33,617 nucleotides of DNA from Candidatus Eiseniibacteriota bacterium. Its GTDB lineage: Bacteria > Eisenbacteria > RBG-16-71-46. The notes below the pieces were generated by a model. The model did no database searches and was not told where the DNA came from. It worked only from the letters and a program-made list of their open reading frames with translations. How positions within the stretch are numbered: the stretch's first letter is position 1; every line of letters starts with the position of its first letter. The stretch is from assembly GCA_016223045.1 (NCBI GenBank), contig JACRPT010000003.1:1-33617 (forward strand). Reading direction: 5' to 3'. This document shows, in pieces, positions 24,794-33,617 of this stretch. A program made the position numbers and the translations under genes.

Positions 24794-25720
24794 ATGCCCC
24801 CGCAGCGCGTGGTCTCCCTCGTCGCTTCCGGCACCGAGATGGTGTGCGCCCTCGGCTGCGGCGACCGGCTGGTGGCGCGCTCGCACGAGTGCGACCACCC
24901 AGCCTGGGTGCGGAAGCTGCCGGCCGCGACGCGACCGAAGTTCGCGCTCGACGGCGCCTCGAAAGAACGGCACGAGCGGGCGCTCGCGCCGGCCGCGCAG
25001 GGGATCCCGGTCTGCGAGGTGGATGCTCCCGCCCTCGCCGCGCTCTCACCCGACCTGGTCCTCATCCGGGCGCAGCACGAGGCGTGCGCGGTGAGCCTCG
25101 CCGAGGTTGAGAGCGCGCTGCGCACGGCGGCCGCACCGCCGGTGAAGCTGGTGGCGCTCGGGCCCGGGTCGCTGGCCGACATCTGGAGCGACCTGCGCCG
25201 CGTGGCGGACGCGCTCGGCGTGCCCGAGCGCGGCGTGCAGCAGGTGGCGCGCCTGCGGCGCCGCATGGAGGCGGTGGCCGAGCGCGCGGGGGAGATGCCG
25301 CGGCTGCGCGTGGCGTGTCTCGAGTGGCTCGAGCCGCCGACCGTGGCGGGGCGGTGGATGCCGGAGCTGATCGCGATGGCCGGCGGGGACGACGTGTTCG
25401 GCGCCCACGATCGCGCCGCGTCACCGCTCGCGTGGGATGACCTGCGCGCCGCCGACCCCGAGGTGATCTTCGTCGCGCCGCGTGGCTTCGACCTGGCGCG
25501 CACCCGCCCCGCGATGGCCGCGCTGGCCGCGCGCCCGGGGTGGGGCGACCTTGCCGCGGTCCGCGCGGGCCGCGTCTACCTGGGGGACGGCAACGCCTAC
25601 TTCAACCGCCCGGGCCCGCGCGTGGCCGAGACGGTGGAGATCCTCGCCGAGGCCCTGCACCCGGAGGCCTTCCGGTTCGGGCACGAGGGCGTGGGGTGGG
25701 AGCGGTGGTCGGGAGGCTAG
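24794..25720 (+). CDS. Cobalamin/metal-complex-binding protein of the BtuF/TroA-like fold, no signal peptide
   Basis: 308 residues from ATG 24794 with GAGG 4 nt upstream. The pattern matches periplasmic-binding-protein class III chains used for vitamin B12 or siderophore uptake: RVVSLVASGTEMVCALGCGDRLVARSHECD at the start, LSPDLVLIRAQHEAC for the first lobe, the long connecting helix (RGVQQVARLRRRMEAVAERA), and CLEWLEPPTVAGRWMPELIAMAGG plus VYLGDGNAYFNRPGPRVAETVEIL for the second lobe. It lacks a signal peptide or lipobox, like many stand-alone members annotated as cobalamin-binding protein. No permease or ATPase gene is adjacent. The start cannot be extended sensibly, since upstream codons fall in the intergenic region. 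Ligand is inferred from family only. Confidence 0.82.
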   Translation: MPPQRVVSLVASGTEMVCALGCGDRLVARSHECDHPAWVRKLPAATRPKFALDGASKERHERALAPAAQGIPVCEVDAPALAALSPDLVLIRAQHEACAVSLAEVESALRTAAAPPVKLVALGPGSLADIWSDLRRVADALGVPERGVQQVARLRRRMEAVAERAGEMPRLRVACLEWLEPPTVAGRWMPELIAMAGGDDVFGAHDRAASPLAWDDLRAADPEVIFVAPRGFDLARTRPAMAALAARPGWGDLAAVRAGRVYLGDGNAYFNRPGPRVAETVEILAEALHPEAFRFGHEGVGWERWSGG

Positions 25721-25766
25721 GCGCCGGCCAGCGCAATTCGGTCTGGTCTTTCGGCGTCATCATCCA

Positions 25767-25772
25767 TAGAAT
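25767..25772 (+). promoter_or_regulatory. Candidate -10 box (TAGAAT) for the kelch-repeat gene
   Basis: TAGAAT matches five of six consensus bases, in the only AT-richer stretch of the 94-nt gap. The sequence 17 nt upstream (TGGTCT, 25744-25749) is a poor -35. Confidence 0.35.
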
Positions 25773-25814
25773 GGGGCATCCCTCACGGACCTCGTGCGAT
25801 GCATCGGAGGCTCC

Positions 25815-28511
25815 ATGAACTCCTCGCGCTTCCTCCCGAATGGACTCCTGATCGCTCAGCTGCTGCTGGTCCTTTCCATCGCCGCCTCCGCCGGCGCGCA
25901 GCCGACACGACCGCAGCCCTCGGCGATCCCGGTTGCGGATCCCTGGCTGCTGCAGAAGAAGATGCTCGACCGCGACGCGGTGCCGACCGGACCGCGCCCG
26001 GCAGAGCCCGCACGCGTGACCGCTCCCGAAGGCACGTGGTCGTTTCTCCCGCCGTCCCCGCCGCCGCCGATCTCCACACCCATCTCGCGCGGCTCGCACA
26101 CCGCCATCTATGACCCGGTGCGGAATCGCATGGTGGTGTTCGGCGGGACCGACGGGAGCTACCGGAATGACACCTGGGTGCTCGCGCTGGGCTCGAGTCC
26201 CTCATGGACGCAGCTCGTGACTGCGGGCACGCCGCCCGCGCCACGCCGGCTGCACGCCGCGGTCTACGACTCGAACCGCGATCGCATGGTCGTCTTCGGC
26301 GGCTTCGACGGCGGCTACTACGACGACGTGTGGGCGCTCTCGCTCACGGGTACCCCGACCTGGACGCAGCTCGCGCCGACCGGGCCGCTGCCTGCGCCGC
26401 GCGCGGACTTCGACATGGTCTACGACCCGGTCGGCGACCGCATCGTGGCCTTCGGCGGCTACGACGGCGTCTCGCCCCCCGCGAACCGGCGCCGCGACGT
26501 GTGGGAGCTGACGCTCTCCGGCACGCCGGCATGGCACGACATCACGCCGGTCGGAGGCCCGACCGCGCGCTCGGGCCAGCGCGCGATCTACGACCCGGTG
26601 CGCCAGCGCATGGTGGTGTTCGGCGGCTACGACGTGGTCATGCTCAAGGAGGTCTGGGCGCTCTCCCTTTCCGGTCCGGCGGCGTGGACCAACCTCGCGC
26701 CGTCGGGCACCGCGCCGGCGCCGCGCGCGGACCACGCTGTGCTCTACGACGCCCTGCACGATCGGCTGGTGACCTTCGGCGGCTACGACGGCCCCAGCTC
26801 CTTCGCCGACGTCTGGGCGCTGCCTCTCTCCGGGTCCCCGGTATGGTCGCACATCGTGCCGTCCGGCAGCGGCCCGAGCGCGTGCTGGGGCCCGACCATC
26901 GTCTATGACGCGGCTTCGGATCGCATGGTCGTCTTCGGTGGCATGGTGGGCGCGTACCCGACGGGACAGCTCTTCGGGCTCAACCTGTCGGGGACGCCGC
27001 TCTGGGACACGGTGCCCTCCACACCCGCTCCGGGGCCCACCGCGCGTGCGATGCACAGCGCAATCCTCGATCCGCTTCGGAGCCGCGAGATCCTCTTCGG
27101 TGGCACCGACGGCAGCCATCTCAACGACATATGGGCGCTCTCGCTCGGGTCGAGCCCGGCGTGGACGCCGCTCGGGACCTCGGGCACGCCGCCGACGCCT
27201 CGGCGGCTCCATGGCGCGGTCCTCGACGCGGTGCACGACCGCATGATTGTCTTCGGCGGCTACGACGGCGGTTTCTACAACGACGTGTGGACGCTCACGC
27301 TCGCAGGCACGCCGACTTGGACGCAGCTCTCACCGACCGGCACACCGCCCGCGCCGCGCGCCGACTTCGCGATGGTCTACGACCCGGCCGCTGACCGCGT
27401 GCTGGTGTTCGGCGGCTACGACGGATTGTCGCCGCCCTCGAACCGCCGCGGCGACCTGTGGGCGCTGACGCTCTCCGGGACGCCGGCGTGGCACGACATC
27501 ACGCCGGCCTCGGGGCCGACCGCGCGCTCGGGCCACCGCGCCGCGTACGACGCCGTGCACCAGCGGATGATCGTGTTCGGCGGCTACGACACCGACTACC
27601 TGAACGAGACCTGGGCGCTGTCGCTGGCCGGGCCGCTCGCGTGGACCCTGCTCGCGCCGGCGGGAACTGCACCTTCGGTGCGTGTCGAACAGTCCGTGAT
27701 CTATGACTCCCAGCGCGACCGCCTGGTGGTCCAGGGCGGCTACGACTCCAGCTTCGCCTCGGGCCACGCGCTGGACGGCACCTACGCCCTGACGCTGGGT
27801 GCGACACCGACGTGGACCGACATCACGTCACTGCCCGGCAACCCCGGCCCGCGCTGGGGCCACAGCGCGGTGTACGAGGCGCTCTACGATCGCATGCTCT
27901 TCTTCGGCGGGGCCGACGGCTATGTCTTCTACCGTGACGGCCGCGCGCTCACCTGGGACCGGCCCACCCCGGTCGAGCTCTCGCTGGTGAGCGTCGAGGC
28001 CGAGCCCGGGCTGGTGCGGCTGCGGTGGTACAGCGCCGACCGCAGCATGGGGAGTGCGGCGCTCGAGCGTCGCGAGGGCGGCGGCGAGTGGAGCGCGCTC
28101 GGCACGCTGGCGCCCGACGGTGAAGGCCGCATCGCCTACGACGACCGGAGCGTGACGCCGGGCGCTACCTACTCCTACCGCCTCGCCCTGCTCGAGGACG
28201 GGCGCCGGCGTTTCCTCGGCGAGGCCACGGTGACGGTGCCGGCGGAGGTCGCCCTCGACATCCGCTGGGTGAACCGCGGCGTGCCCGATGGGCGTCTCAT
28301 GTTCCGCTGCGCGCTGCCCGGGACCGGCAGCGCGAAGCTGGTCCTGCTCGACGTCACCGGGCGCAGGGTGCTCGAGCGCGAGCTCGGCTCGACCGCCGGT
28401 GTGCGTACGGTGGACCTGGGAGCGTCGCGCGGGATGCCTGCCGGCGTCTACCTGGCGCGTCTCATCCAGGGCGCGCGCTCAGTCACCACGCGGGCGGTGC
28501 TCAGCCGCTAG
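25815..28511 (+). CDS. Secreted double kelch-propeller protein with FlgD-like C-terminal domain
   Basis: 898 residues from ATG 25815, with GGAGG 4 nt upstream (25806-25810). The signal peptide is [20 protein letters not shown]. After a Pro-rich linker come 12 kelch motifs of about 52 residues, each with a Y/L-D-x(5)-R-M-V-V-F-G-G-x-D-G core followed by W-A-L-S-L and W-T-x-L. They form two six-motif blocks (about residues 94-412 and 413-715) that are copies of each other in order. A fibronectin-like domain follows ([19 protein letters not shown]), then the C-terminal sorting-type domain ([24 protein letters not shown]-like strands, [13 protein letters not shown]). No catalytic residues are evident. 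A surface-binding role is inferred. A strong hairpin ends the unit. Confidence 0.88.
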   Translation: MNSSRFLPNGLLIAQLLLVLSIAASAGAQPTRPQPSAIPVADPWLLQKKMLDRDAVPTGPRPAEPARVTAPEGTWSFLPPSPPPPISTPISRGSHTAIYDPVRNRMVVFGGTDGSYRNDTWVLALGSSPSWTQLVTAGTPPAPRRLHAAVYDSNRDRMVVFGGFDGGYYDDVWALSLTGTPTWTQLAPTGPLPAPRADFDMVYDPVGDRIVAFGGYDGVSPPANRRRDVWELTLSGTPAWHDITPVGGPTARSGQRAIYDPVRQRMVVFGGYDVVMLKEVWALSLSGPAAWTNLAPSGTAPAPRADHAVLYDALHDRLVTFGGYDGPSSFADVWALPLSGSPVWSHIVPSGSGPSACWGPTIVYDAASDRMVVFGGMVGAYPTGQLFGLNLSGTPLWDTVPSTPAPGPTARAMHSAILDPLRSREILFGGTDGSHLNDIWALSLGSSPAWTPLGTSGTPPTPRRLHGAVLDAVHDRMIVFGGYDGGFYNDVWTLTLAGTPTWTQLSPTGTPPAPRADFAMVYDPAADRVLVFGGYDGLSPPSNRRGDLWALTLSGTPAWHDITPASGPTARSGHRAAYDAVHQRMIVFGGYDTDYLNETWALSLAGPLAWTLLAPAGTAPSVRVEQSVIYDSQRDRLVVQGGYDSSFASGHALDGTYALTLGATPTWTDITSLPGNPGPRWGHSAVYEALYDRMLFFGGADGYVFYRDGRALTWDRPTPVELSLVSVEAEPGLVRLRWYSADRSMGSAALERREGGGEWSALGTLAPDGEGRIAYDDRSVTPGATYSYRLALLEDGRRRFLGEATVTVPAEVALDIRWVNRGVPDGRLMFRCALPGTGSAKLVLLDVTGRRVLERELGSTAGVRTVDLGASRGMPAGVYLARLIQGARSVTTRAVLSR
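26094..27050 (+). repeat. Internal 957-bp duplication in the kelch gene, first copy
   Basis: The block 26094-27050 corresponds codon for codon to the block beginning at 27051 (offset 957 bp, 319 codons) for most of its length. Anchors include the [18 protein letters not shown] pair (26307 and 27264) and the shared HDITP and PTARSG segments. The second copy ends near 27960. Each copy encodes one six-bladed propeller. Confidence 0.75.
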
Positions 28512-28530
28512 TCGCCTCGCATCGGCGCAC

Positions 28531-28562
28531 GGAGCCTCCGGCGCTCGCCCGCCGGGGGCTCC
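28531..28562 (+). terminator. Strong hairpin after the kelch gene
   Basis: GGAGCCTCCGGCG (28531-28543) pairs with CGCCGGGGGCTCC (28550-28562) over a 6-nt loop. All 13 positions pair, one as G-U. It starts 20 nt after the stop at 28511. Confidence 0.65.
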
Positions 28563-28669
28563 GCCGCGCGTGGCGTTCGGTCCGCCGGCGCGCTACCCTG
28601 CGCGCGCAGGTTCGCCCGCAGCACGCCCGGACCGGGAAGACCTGGTCCGCCACGACCCGGGGCACGCCG

Positions 28670-30568
28670 ATGACCCAGACCGCGAAGCCCACCGCCCACG
28701 CCACCGAGCAGGAAGCGCGCGCCATCGCCGAGGCGTCGCGCGAGACCAGCTGGACCGCGCCCTCGTTCGTGCGCGAGCTGTTCCTCGGCTCGCTCGAGCT
28801 GGGCCTGATCCATCCCCACCCCGAGCCCGATCCGGAGGAGCAGCGCCGCGCCCGCGAGTTCCTCGAGCGACTGGAGCGCTTCCTGCGCGCCGAGGTGGAC
28901 GGCGAGCAGATCGAGCGCGACGCGCGCGTGCCGCAGCGCGTCATCGAGGGGCTCAAGGCGATGGGCGCCTTCGGCATCAAGATCCCCCGCGAATACGGCG
29001 GGCTCGGGCTCTCGCAGTACACCTACGGTCGCGCCATGGCACTGGCGGGGACGGTCTCGAGCGCGATCGTGACGCTGCTCTCCGCCCACCAGTCCATCGG
29101 CGTGCCGCAGCCGCTCAAGCTCTTCGGCACCGAGGAGCAGAAGAAGAAGTGGCTGCCGCGGCTGGCACAGGGTGCGATCTCGGCGTTCGCCCTCACCGAG
29201 GTGGACGCGGGCTCGGATCCCGCGCGCATGACCACGACCGCGACGCCCACTCCCGACGGCGCGGCGTACCTGATCGACGGCGAGAAGCTGTGGTGCACCA
29301 ACGGCACCATCGCCGAGCTGATGGTGGTGATGGCGCGCACCCCGGGGAAGGACGGCAGGCCCGGTCCCATCAGCGCGTTCATCGTCGAGGGCGACACGCC
29401 CGGTATCGAGGTCGCGCACCGGCTCGAGTTCATGGGACTGCGCGGCATCGAGAACGCCCTGATGCGCTTTCGCGGCGTGCGGGTGCCGAGAGAGAACCTG
29501 CTGTGGGGCGAGGGCAAGGGCCTGAAGCTGGCGCTGGTCACGCTGAACACCGGGCGCCTCACCGTGCCGGCGAGCTGCGCCGCGGCGGGCAAGTGGTGCC
29601 TGAACGCGTCGCGCACCTTCGCGGCGAAGCGCGTGCAGTGGGGCAGGCCGGTGGGCCACCACGAGGCGGTGGCGCAGATGCTCGCCGAGATCGCGGCCTC
29701 GACCTACGCGATGGAGGCGGTCTCCGACCTCGCCTCGCTGCTCGCCGACGCCGGACGCTCCGACATCCGGCTCGAGGCCGCGCTCGGCAAGCTGTGGAAC
29801 ACCGAGAAGGCCTGGGAGCTGTGCGACCTCGCGCTGCAGGTGTGCGGCGGGCGCGGCTACGAGACCGCGCGCTCGCTCGCCGACCGCGGCGAGCCGCCGG
29901 TGCCGCTCGAGCGCATGGTGCGCGACCTGCGGATCAACCGCATCTTCGAGGGCACCAGCCAGATCATGCGGCTCTTCATCGCGCGCGAGGCGCTCGACGT
30001 GCACCTGAAGGCGGCGGGCGACCTGGTGATGCCGGGCGTGCCCGCGGGCCGGCGCATCGCCGGGCTGTTCCGCGCCGGCGCGTTCTACGCCGCCTGGTAT
30101 CCGGGTCGCTGGCTGGGCTGGGGGCGCTGGCCGCGCTACGCCGGATTCGGGCCGCTGGCCGCTCACGTGCGCTGGATCGAGCGCAGCGCGCGCCGCCTCG
30201 CGCGCGCGCAGTTCCACCTGATGGTGGCGAACGGGCCCGCGCTCGAGCGCAGGCAGGCCCAGCTCTTCCGCTGCGTGGACGCCGGCGCCGAGCTGTTCGC
30301 GATGAGCGCGACCTGCGTGCGTGCCGTGCGCGATGCCAGCCCCGCGGGCGCGGACGACTCGGCCCTCGAGCTGGCCGACCTGTTCTGCCGCCTGGCGCGG
30401 CGCCGGGTCGAGCGGCTGTTCGACGGGCTGCGCTCGAACGACGACCCGGAGAGCTACCGCGTCGCCCGCGGGGCGCTGGAGGGCCGCTTCGCCTGGCTCG
30501 AGCAGGGCATCGTGGAGCCCGACACCGCGCCCGCCGCGGCGCCGCCCGCCGCGGCGGCGCGGGCCTGA
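28670..30568 (+). CDS. Acyl-CoA dehydrogenase, VLCAD/ACAD9-like with C-terminal extension
   Basis: 632 residues from ATG 28670. It oxidises acyl-CoA to enoyl-CoA with FAD in beta-oxidation. The order is the family's: N-terminal helical domain ([18 protein letters not shown]), middle beta domain with [16 protein letters not shown] and [12 protein letters not shown] (FAD and substrate contacts), then the C-terminal helical domain with [23 protein letters not shown] and [20 protein letters not shown]. Glu at residue 427 in FEGTS is the catalytic base. After residue 440 an extra 190-residue helical region follows, as in the very-long-chain and ACAD9 group, where it supports membrane association or dimerisation. 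The tail is Ala/Pro low complexity. No clear ribosome binding site or promoter is visible in the 100 nt upstream. There are no neighbouring beta-oxidation genes. Confidence 0.93.
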   Translation: MTQTAKPTAHATEQEARAIAEASRETSWTAPSFVRELFLGSLELGLIHPHPEPDPEEQRRAREFLERLERFLRAEVDGEQIERDARVPQRVIEGLKAMGAFGIKIPREYGGLGLSQYTYGRAMALAGTVSSAIVTLLSAHQSIGVPQPLKLFGTEEQKKKWLPRLAQGAISAFALTEVDAGSDPARMTTTATPTPDGAAYLIDGEKLWCTNGTIAELMVVMARTPGKDGRPGPISAFIVEGDTPGIEVAHRLEFMGLRGIENALMRFRGVRVPRENLLWGEGKGLKLALVTLNTGRLTVPASCAAAGKWCLNASRTFAAKRVQWGRPVGHHEAVAQMLAEIAASTYAMEAVSDLASLLADAGRSDIRLEAALGKLWNTEKAWELCDLALQVCGGRGYETARSLADRGEPPVPLERMVRDLRINRIFEGTSQIMRLFIAREALDVHLKAAGDLVMPGVPAGRRIAGLFRAGAFYAAWYPGRWLGWGRWPRYAGFGPLAAHVRWIERSARRLARAQFHLMVANGPALERRQAQLFRCVDAGAELFAMSATCVRAVRDASPAGADDSALELADLFCRLARRRVERLFDGLRSNDDPESYRVARGALEGRFAWLEQGIVEPDTAPAAAPPAAAARA

Positions 30569-30963
30569 AGCGCGGGCGGCCGGCGACACGGCCCGCAGTT
30601 CGCTGCGCTGAACGGCGACGCGCGCTTCCGCGCCGCCGAGCGCCGCCTGCGCCCATCTACGCGCGGCACGACGCCCCCGGCGAAGGCGTGGCGAGCCCCG
30701 GCCAGCCGCGGGGCGCGCGGGGTGGCTCTGACCATGCGCCGGGCAGGCCAAGACGGCCCGGCCGCCCGGGTTCGGTCCGGCCGCAATGCCTCGTTGCCCG
30801 CCGCCGCGCCGTGTTGCACAATACGCGGCCGACGCCCGCCAGGAGGGCGGGAAGACGGGTCGGGCGTCCCTGTCGCCGACCCGTTCGAGGCCGTCCGAGC
30901 CCGGTTCCGCACGACCGGGGCGCGTGGCCGCTCAACCTGCAGGGAGGCTCCCACCGGACCAGC
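30569..30963 (+). other. Intergenic region and long leader before ftsK
   Basis: 395 nt without a gene I can support. It starts with a modest stem (GCGGGC 30572-30577 with GCCCGC 30591-30596), a possible terminator for the dehydrogenase. Next comes GC-rich sequence, the candidate ftsK promoter (30794-30822), and a hairpin CCCGCC-AGGAG-GGCGGG (30835-30851). An AGGGAGG at 30941-30947 lies 16 nt from the chosen GTG start. No tRNA-like fold was found. Confidence 0.55.
30794..30822 (+). promoter_or_regulatory. Candidate promoter for ftsK-rimO
   Basis: TTGCCC (30794-30799), 17-nt spacer, CACAAT (30817-30822). The -10 sequence is the same as that proposed for ahcY. The leader to GTG 30964 would be about 135 nt and includes a GC-rich hairpin. 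Confidence 0.5.
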
Positions 30964-33264
30964 GTGGCTCCTTCGAACTCCATCTCCGCCAGACGCCAGC
31001 AACAGATCCTCGGACTCCTGCTCGGGGCCTTCGCCGTGCTCACCGTGGCGAGCATCGCGACCTGGGAGCCGGCGCTGCCCGGCGCGCGCCCGTGGACCGC
31101 GACCAACGCCTGCGGTCCGGTGGGCGCCGCGCTGGCCTTCGCGCTGGTCTGGACGTTCGGGCGCTTCGCCGCCTTCGGCGTGCCGCTGCTGGCGGGTGCC
31201 TGGGCCTGGAACCGGCTGGGCTCACGCCCGGCGGGGCCGCTGGCTCTGAGCAGCTTCATCGGCGCGCTGCTGGTGTTCGAGATCTGCAGCCTGCTGGGGC
31301 TCGCCGCCCTCGATCGCCTGACCTGGGCCGGGAGCTGGGGCTTCGCCGGCTCCCTCGCGCTGCGCTCGGCGCTGGGCGGGGTGGGATCGTGGATCGTGGC
31401 GGGCACGCTGTTCGCGGTGAGCGCGCTGGCCGCCAGCGAGCTGGGCTTCCACTGGATCGGGAACCTGGGACGCCGGCTGCTGCTCGACCCCGCGCGCGGA
31501 CTGGGTGCCGCGTGGACGGCGTGGCGCGAGCGCGCCGCGCGCGGCCAGCCCGCGAGGTCGCGTGTCCAGCGGACGAAGTCCGCGCCGCTGGCCACGGCGG
31601 CCGAAGCCGACGAGAAGGCCGCGCCGGCGCGCGTCAACAAGGCCGAGCCCGCGGCGGCGCACGGTCCGCCCGATCAGCTCAGACTCCCGCCGCCGGTGGG
31701 CGAGAAGCCCGAGCCACGGCGTCCGCGACCGCGTCCCGAGCTGAAGCCGGCCGCCACCAACGGCGGCGCGCCTTCCGAGCCGCCGTCCGAGCCGCTGCCC
31801 GCGCTCAGCCTGCTGGCGCTGCCGGCGCAGTCGGCGGACCTGATCAGCGACGCGGAATTCCGCGCCGAAGGCGAGCTGCTGGTGGCGAAGCTCAAGGACT
31901 TCGACATCGAGGGCCGGGTCACCGAGATCCACCCCGGCCCGGTCGTGACCACCTTCGAGTTCGAACCCGCCGCCGGGGTCAAGGTGAACCAGATCGTCTC
32001 GCGCGAGGACGACCTGGCGCTGGCGCTGCGGGCGCAGCGCATCCGCATCCTCGCGCCCATCCCCGGCAAGGGCGCCGTGGGCGTCGAGATCCCGAACCGG
32101 CGCCGCCGTACGGTGTATCTCCGGGAGGTCCTCTCGTCGGCCCAGTACGAGTCCAGCGACGCCGCGCTCAAGGTGCCGCTGGGCGTGGACGTGGTGGGCC
32201 AGCCGTTCGTCGCCGACCTCACGAAGATGCCGCACCTGCTGGTGGCCGGAGCCACCGGCTCGGGCAAGAGCGTGTGCCTGAACGCCGTCATCACCGGCCT
32301 GCTGTTCCAGCACGGCCCCAAGACCCTCCAGTTCGTCATGGTGGATCCCAAGATGCTCGAGCTCTCGGCCTACAACGGCATCCCGCACCTGGCCATGCCG
32401 GTGATGACCGAGGCCAAGAAGGCGAGCCGGGCGCTGCGCTGGGCAGTCTCCGAGATGGAGAAGCGCTACAAGCTCATGGCCACCTGCGGGGCACGGAACA
32501 TCGCGGCCTACAACGAGAAGGCGGCCTCCGGCCAGGTGCCGAGCGGCCCGGTGCCGCCGGGACGCAGCGAGGCGGCGCCCGCCGAGCAACTCTCCTACGT
32601 GGTGGTGGTGATCGACGAGCTCGCCGATCTCATGCTCACGCTGCCCGCGGAGATCGAGGAGCCGATCGCGCGGCTCGCCCAGATGGCGCGCGCCGTCGGC
32701 ATCCACCTGGTGCTCGCCACCCAGCGGCCCTCGGTGGACGTCATCACCGGAGTGATCAAGGCGAACTTCCCCTCGCGGATGGCGTTCCAGGTGGCCTCCA
32801 AGACCGACTCGCGCACGGTGCTCGACATGAACGGCGCCGAGAACCTGCTGGGCAACGGCGACATGCTCTTCACGCCCGCCGGCAAGCCCGAGCCCTACCG
32901 GATCCACGGCGCCTACGTCACCGAGGAGGAGACGCAGCGGGTGGTGGACTTCTGGAAGGCCAAGGCGGTGGCGGGCGAGCCGTCGCCGCTCGCGACCGAT
33001 GCCAGCATGGTCGAGGTGGAGGAGGGTGACGAGGACGAGAGCGCGTCCTTCGACGACGACCTCATCCAGGAGGCCGCGCGCCTGGTGGTCACCCACCAGC
33101 AGGGCTCGACCTCGCTGCTGCAGCGCCGTCTCAAGGTCGGCTACTCGCGCGCCGGGCGGCTGATGGACCAGCTCGAGGAGCTCGGGGTGGTGGGGCCCTT
33201 CCAGGGAAGCAAGGCCCGGGACGTGCTCGTGGACGAGCGCTGGCTCGAGGACCGCTTCTCTTGA
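30964..33264 (+). CDS. ftsK: DNA translocase FtsK/SpoIIIE
   Basis: About 766 residues. Membrane-anchored motor that pumps chromosome termini through the division septum. Four hydrophobic segments in the first 165 residues (ILGLLLGAFAVLTVASIA, FGVPLLAGAWAW, LLVFEICSLLGLAAL, IVAGTLFAVSALAASELG) form the membrane domain. A short Ala/Pro/Lys-rich linker follows, then the motor: FDIEGRVTEIHPGPVVTTFEF, Walker A GATGSGKS (about residue 429), VMVDPKMLELSAYNGIPHL, Walker B YVVVVIDELADLML and ATQRPSVDVITGVIKANFPSR. The C-terminal winged-helix gamma domain (LLQRRLKVGYSRAGRLMDQLE) reads polar DNA signals. The start is uncertain: GTG 30964 is the best in-frame codon, but the nearest AGGGAGG is 16 nt away. 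The stop overlaps rimO's TTG. Confidence 0.93.
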   Translation: MAPSNSISARRQQQILGLLLGAFAVLTVASIATWEPALPGARPWTATNACGPVGAALAFALVWTFGRFAAFGVPLLAGAWAWNRLGSRPAGPLALSSFIGALLVFEICSLLGLAALDRLTWAGSWGFAGSLALRSALGGVGSWIVAGTLFAVSALAASELGFHWIGNLGRRLLLDPARGLGAAWTAWRERAARGQPARSRVQRTKSAPLATAAEADEKAAPARVNKAEPAAAHGPPDQLRLPPPVGEKPEPRRPRPRPELKPAATNGGAPSEPPSEPLPALSLLALPAQSADLISDAEFRAEGELLVAKLKDFDIEGRVTEIHPGPVVTTFEFEPAAGVKVNQIVSREDDLALALRAQRIRILAPIPGKGAVGVEIPNRRRRTVYLREVLSSAQYESSDAALKVPLGVDVVGQPFVADLTKMPHLLVAGATGSGKSVCLNAVITGLLFQHGPKTLQFVMVDPKMLELSAYNGIPHLAMPVMTEAKKASRALRWAVSEMEKRYKLMATCGARNIAAYNEKAASGQVPSGPVPPGRSEAAPAEQLSYVVVVIDELADLMLTLPAEIEEPIARLAQMARAVGIHLVLATQRPSVDVITGVIKANFPSRMAFQVASKTDSRTVLDMNGAENLLGNGDMLFTPAGKPEPYRIHGAYVTEEETQRVVDFWKAKAVAGEPSPLATDASMVEVEEGDEDESASFDDDLIQEAARLVVTHQQGSTSLLQRRLKVGYSRAGRLMDQLEELGVVGPFQGSKARDVLVDERWLEDRFS

Positions 33265-33617
33265 CGGCCCCCGCGCGGACCGGCGCCCCGACCCTCGCCT
33301 TCATCACCCTCGGCTGCCCCAAGAACACGGTGGACTCCGAGGCCATGCTCGGCCTGCTGGTGCGGGCCGGCTTCCGCACCGTGGGCGACCCGGGCGAGGC
33401 CGACATCGCGGTGGTGAACACCTGCGCGTTCCTGCAGAGCGCGGTGCGCGAGTCGAAGTCCGCGATCGCCGAGGTGGCCGCGCTCAAGCAGCAGGGGCGG
33501 CTCAAGGGGCTCGTCGTGGCGGGCTGCCTGGCGCAGCGCGCGGGCGCGGGCCTGCTCGCCGAGTTCCCCGGGGTGGACGCGGTGCTGGGGACCGGCCAGT
33601 GGCGCGAGGTGGTGAGG
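33261..33617 (+). CDS. rimO: Ribosomal protein S12 methylthiotransferase RimO, N-terminal part (runs off the window)
   Basis: 119 codons are present; the gene continues past the window end. RimO is a radical-SAM enzyme that adds a methylthio group to an Asp of ribosomal protein S12. The visible part is the UPF0004 domain: LGCPKNTVDSEAMLGLLVRAGF, ADIAVVNTCAFLQSAVRES and VVAGCLAQR, which supply the three Cys of the auxiliary Fe-S cluster. DSEAMLG and NTCAFL favour RimO over MiaB. The start is TTG 33261, overlapping the ftsK stop as TTGA, with GAGGA 9 nt upstream (33247-33251), so the two genes are coupled. The radical-SAM CxxxCxxC and TRAM domains lie beyond the window. Confidence 0.88.
   Translation, partial: MTAPARTGAPTLAFITLGCPKNTVDSEAMLGLLVRAGFRTVGDPGEADIAVVNTCAFLQSAVRESKSAIAEVAALKQQGRLKGLVVAGCLAQRAGAGLLAEFPGVDAVLGTGQWREVVR

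Noticed and set aside
30760-30790. tRNA T-arm-like GGTTCGGTCC
   Set aside because: The flanking bases do not form a T stem, and no acceptor or anticodon arm fits around it.

Overview
The window is high-GC bacterial DNA with about 18 genes. There are no rRNA or tRNA genes, no insertion sequences, and no CRISPR array. Four large exported proteins share a FlgD-like/type-IX-like C-terminal domain. Together with a divergent membrane pyrophosphatase and a TPR-sigma54 activator, this suggests an uncultured lineage near the FCB group, such as Candidatus Eisenbacteria. That placement is inference from protein content, not a phylogeny. Two genes carry frameshifts that small edits would repair, so draft-assembly error or real decay are both possible.

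Layout. 133-2928 (+): a small exported peptide overlaps a long regulator of TPR repeats, sigma54 AAA+ domain and Fis-type HTH, which is broken by an exact 8-bp tandem duplication. 3033-5432 (+): secreted 14-repeat beta-propeller. 5552-6383 (-): VapBC-type toxin-antitoxin operon with a duplicated toxin 5' end. 6519-7832 (+): adenosylhomocysteinase. 7971-9144 (+): PLP aminotransferase with a 1-nt frameshift. 9152-10317 (-): two tandem DinB-like proteins. 10566-13921 (-): two exported M16 peptidase-family proteins, one catalytic and one lacking the zinc motif. 14158-16236 (-): secreted alpha/beta hydrolase. 16493-18997 (-): membrane pyrophosphatase. 19267-21657 (-): membrane RsbU-type PP2C phosphatase. 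21781-24420 (-): secreted BNR-repeat protein. 24501-24640: 32-bp tandem array. 24794-25720 (+): cobalamin-binding-like protein. 25815-28511 (+): secreted double kelch propeller. 28670-30568 (+): acyl-CoA dehydrogenase. 30964-33264 (+): FtsK translocase. 33261-end (+): start of RimO.

How the parts relate. The 3' half is a mix of housekeeping (ahcY, hppA, ftsK-rimO) and cell-surface genes. Most transcription units end in long GC-only hairpins without a T run. Translational coupling is visible at peptide/TPR (8-nt overlap), vapB/vapC'/vapC (ATGA, then TAATG) and ftsK/rimO (TTGA).

The most interesting locus is the first 2.9 kb. A secretable small peptide is coupled to a cytosolic TPR receptor fused to a sigma54 activator. 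The peptide and TPR part have visibly lower GC than the AAA+ part, with a sharp break near position 1440. This resembles the logic of Gram-positive RRNPP peptide-receptor systems, but with a sigma54 output; the interpretation is a hypothesis.
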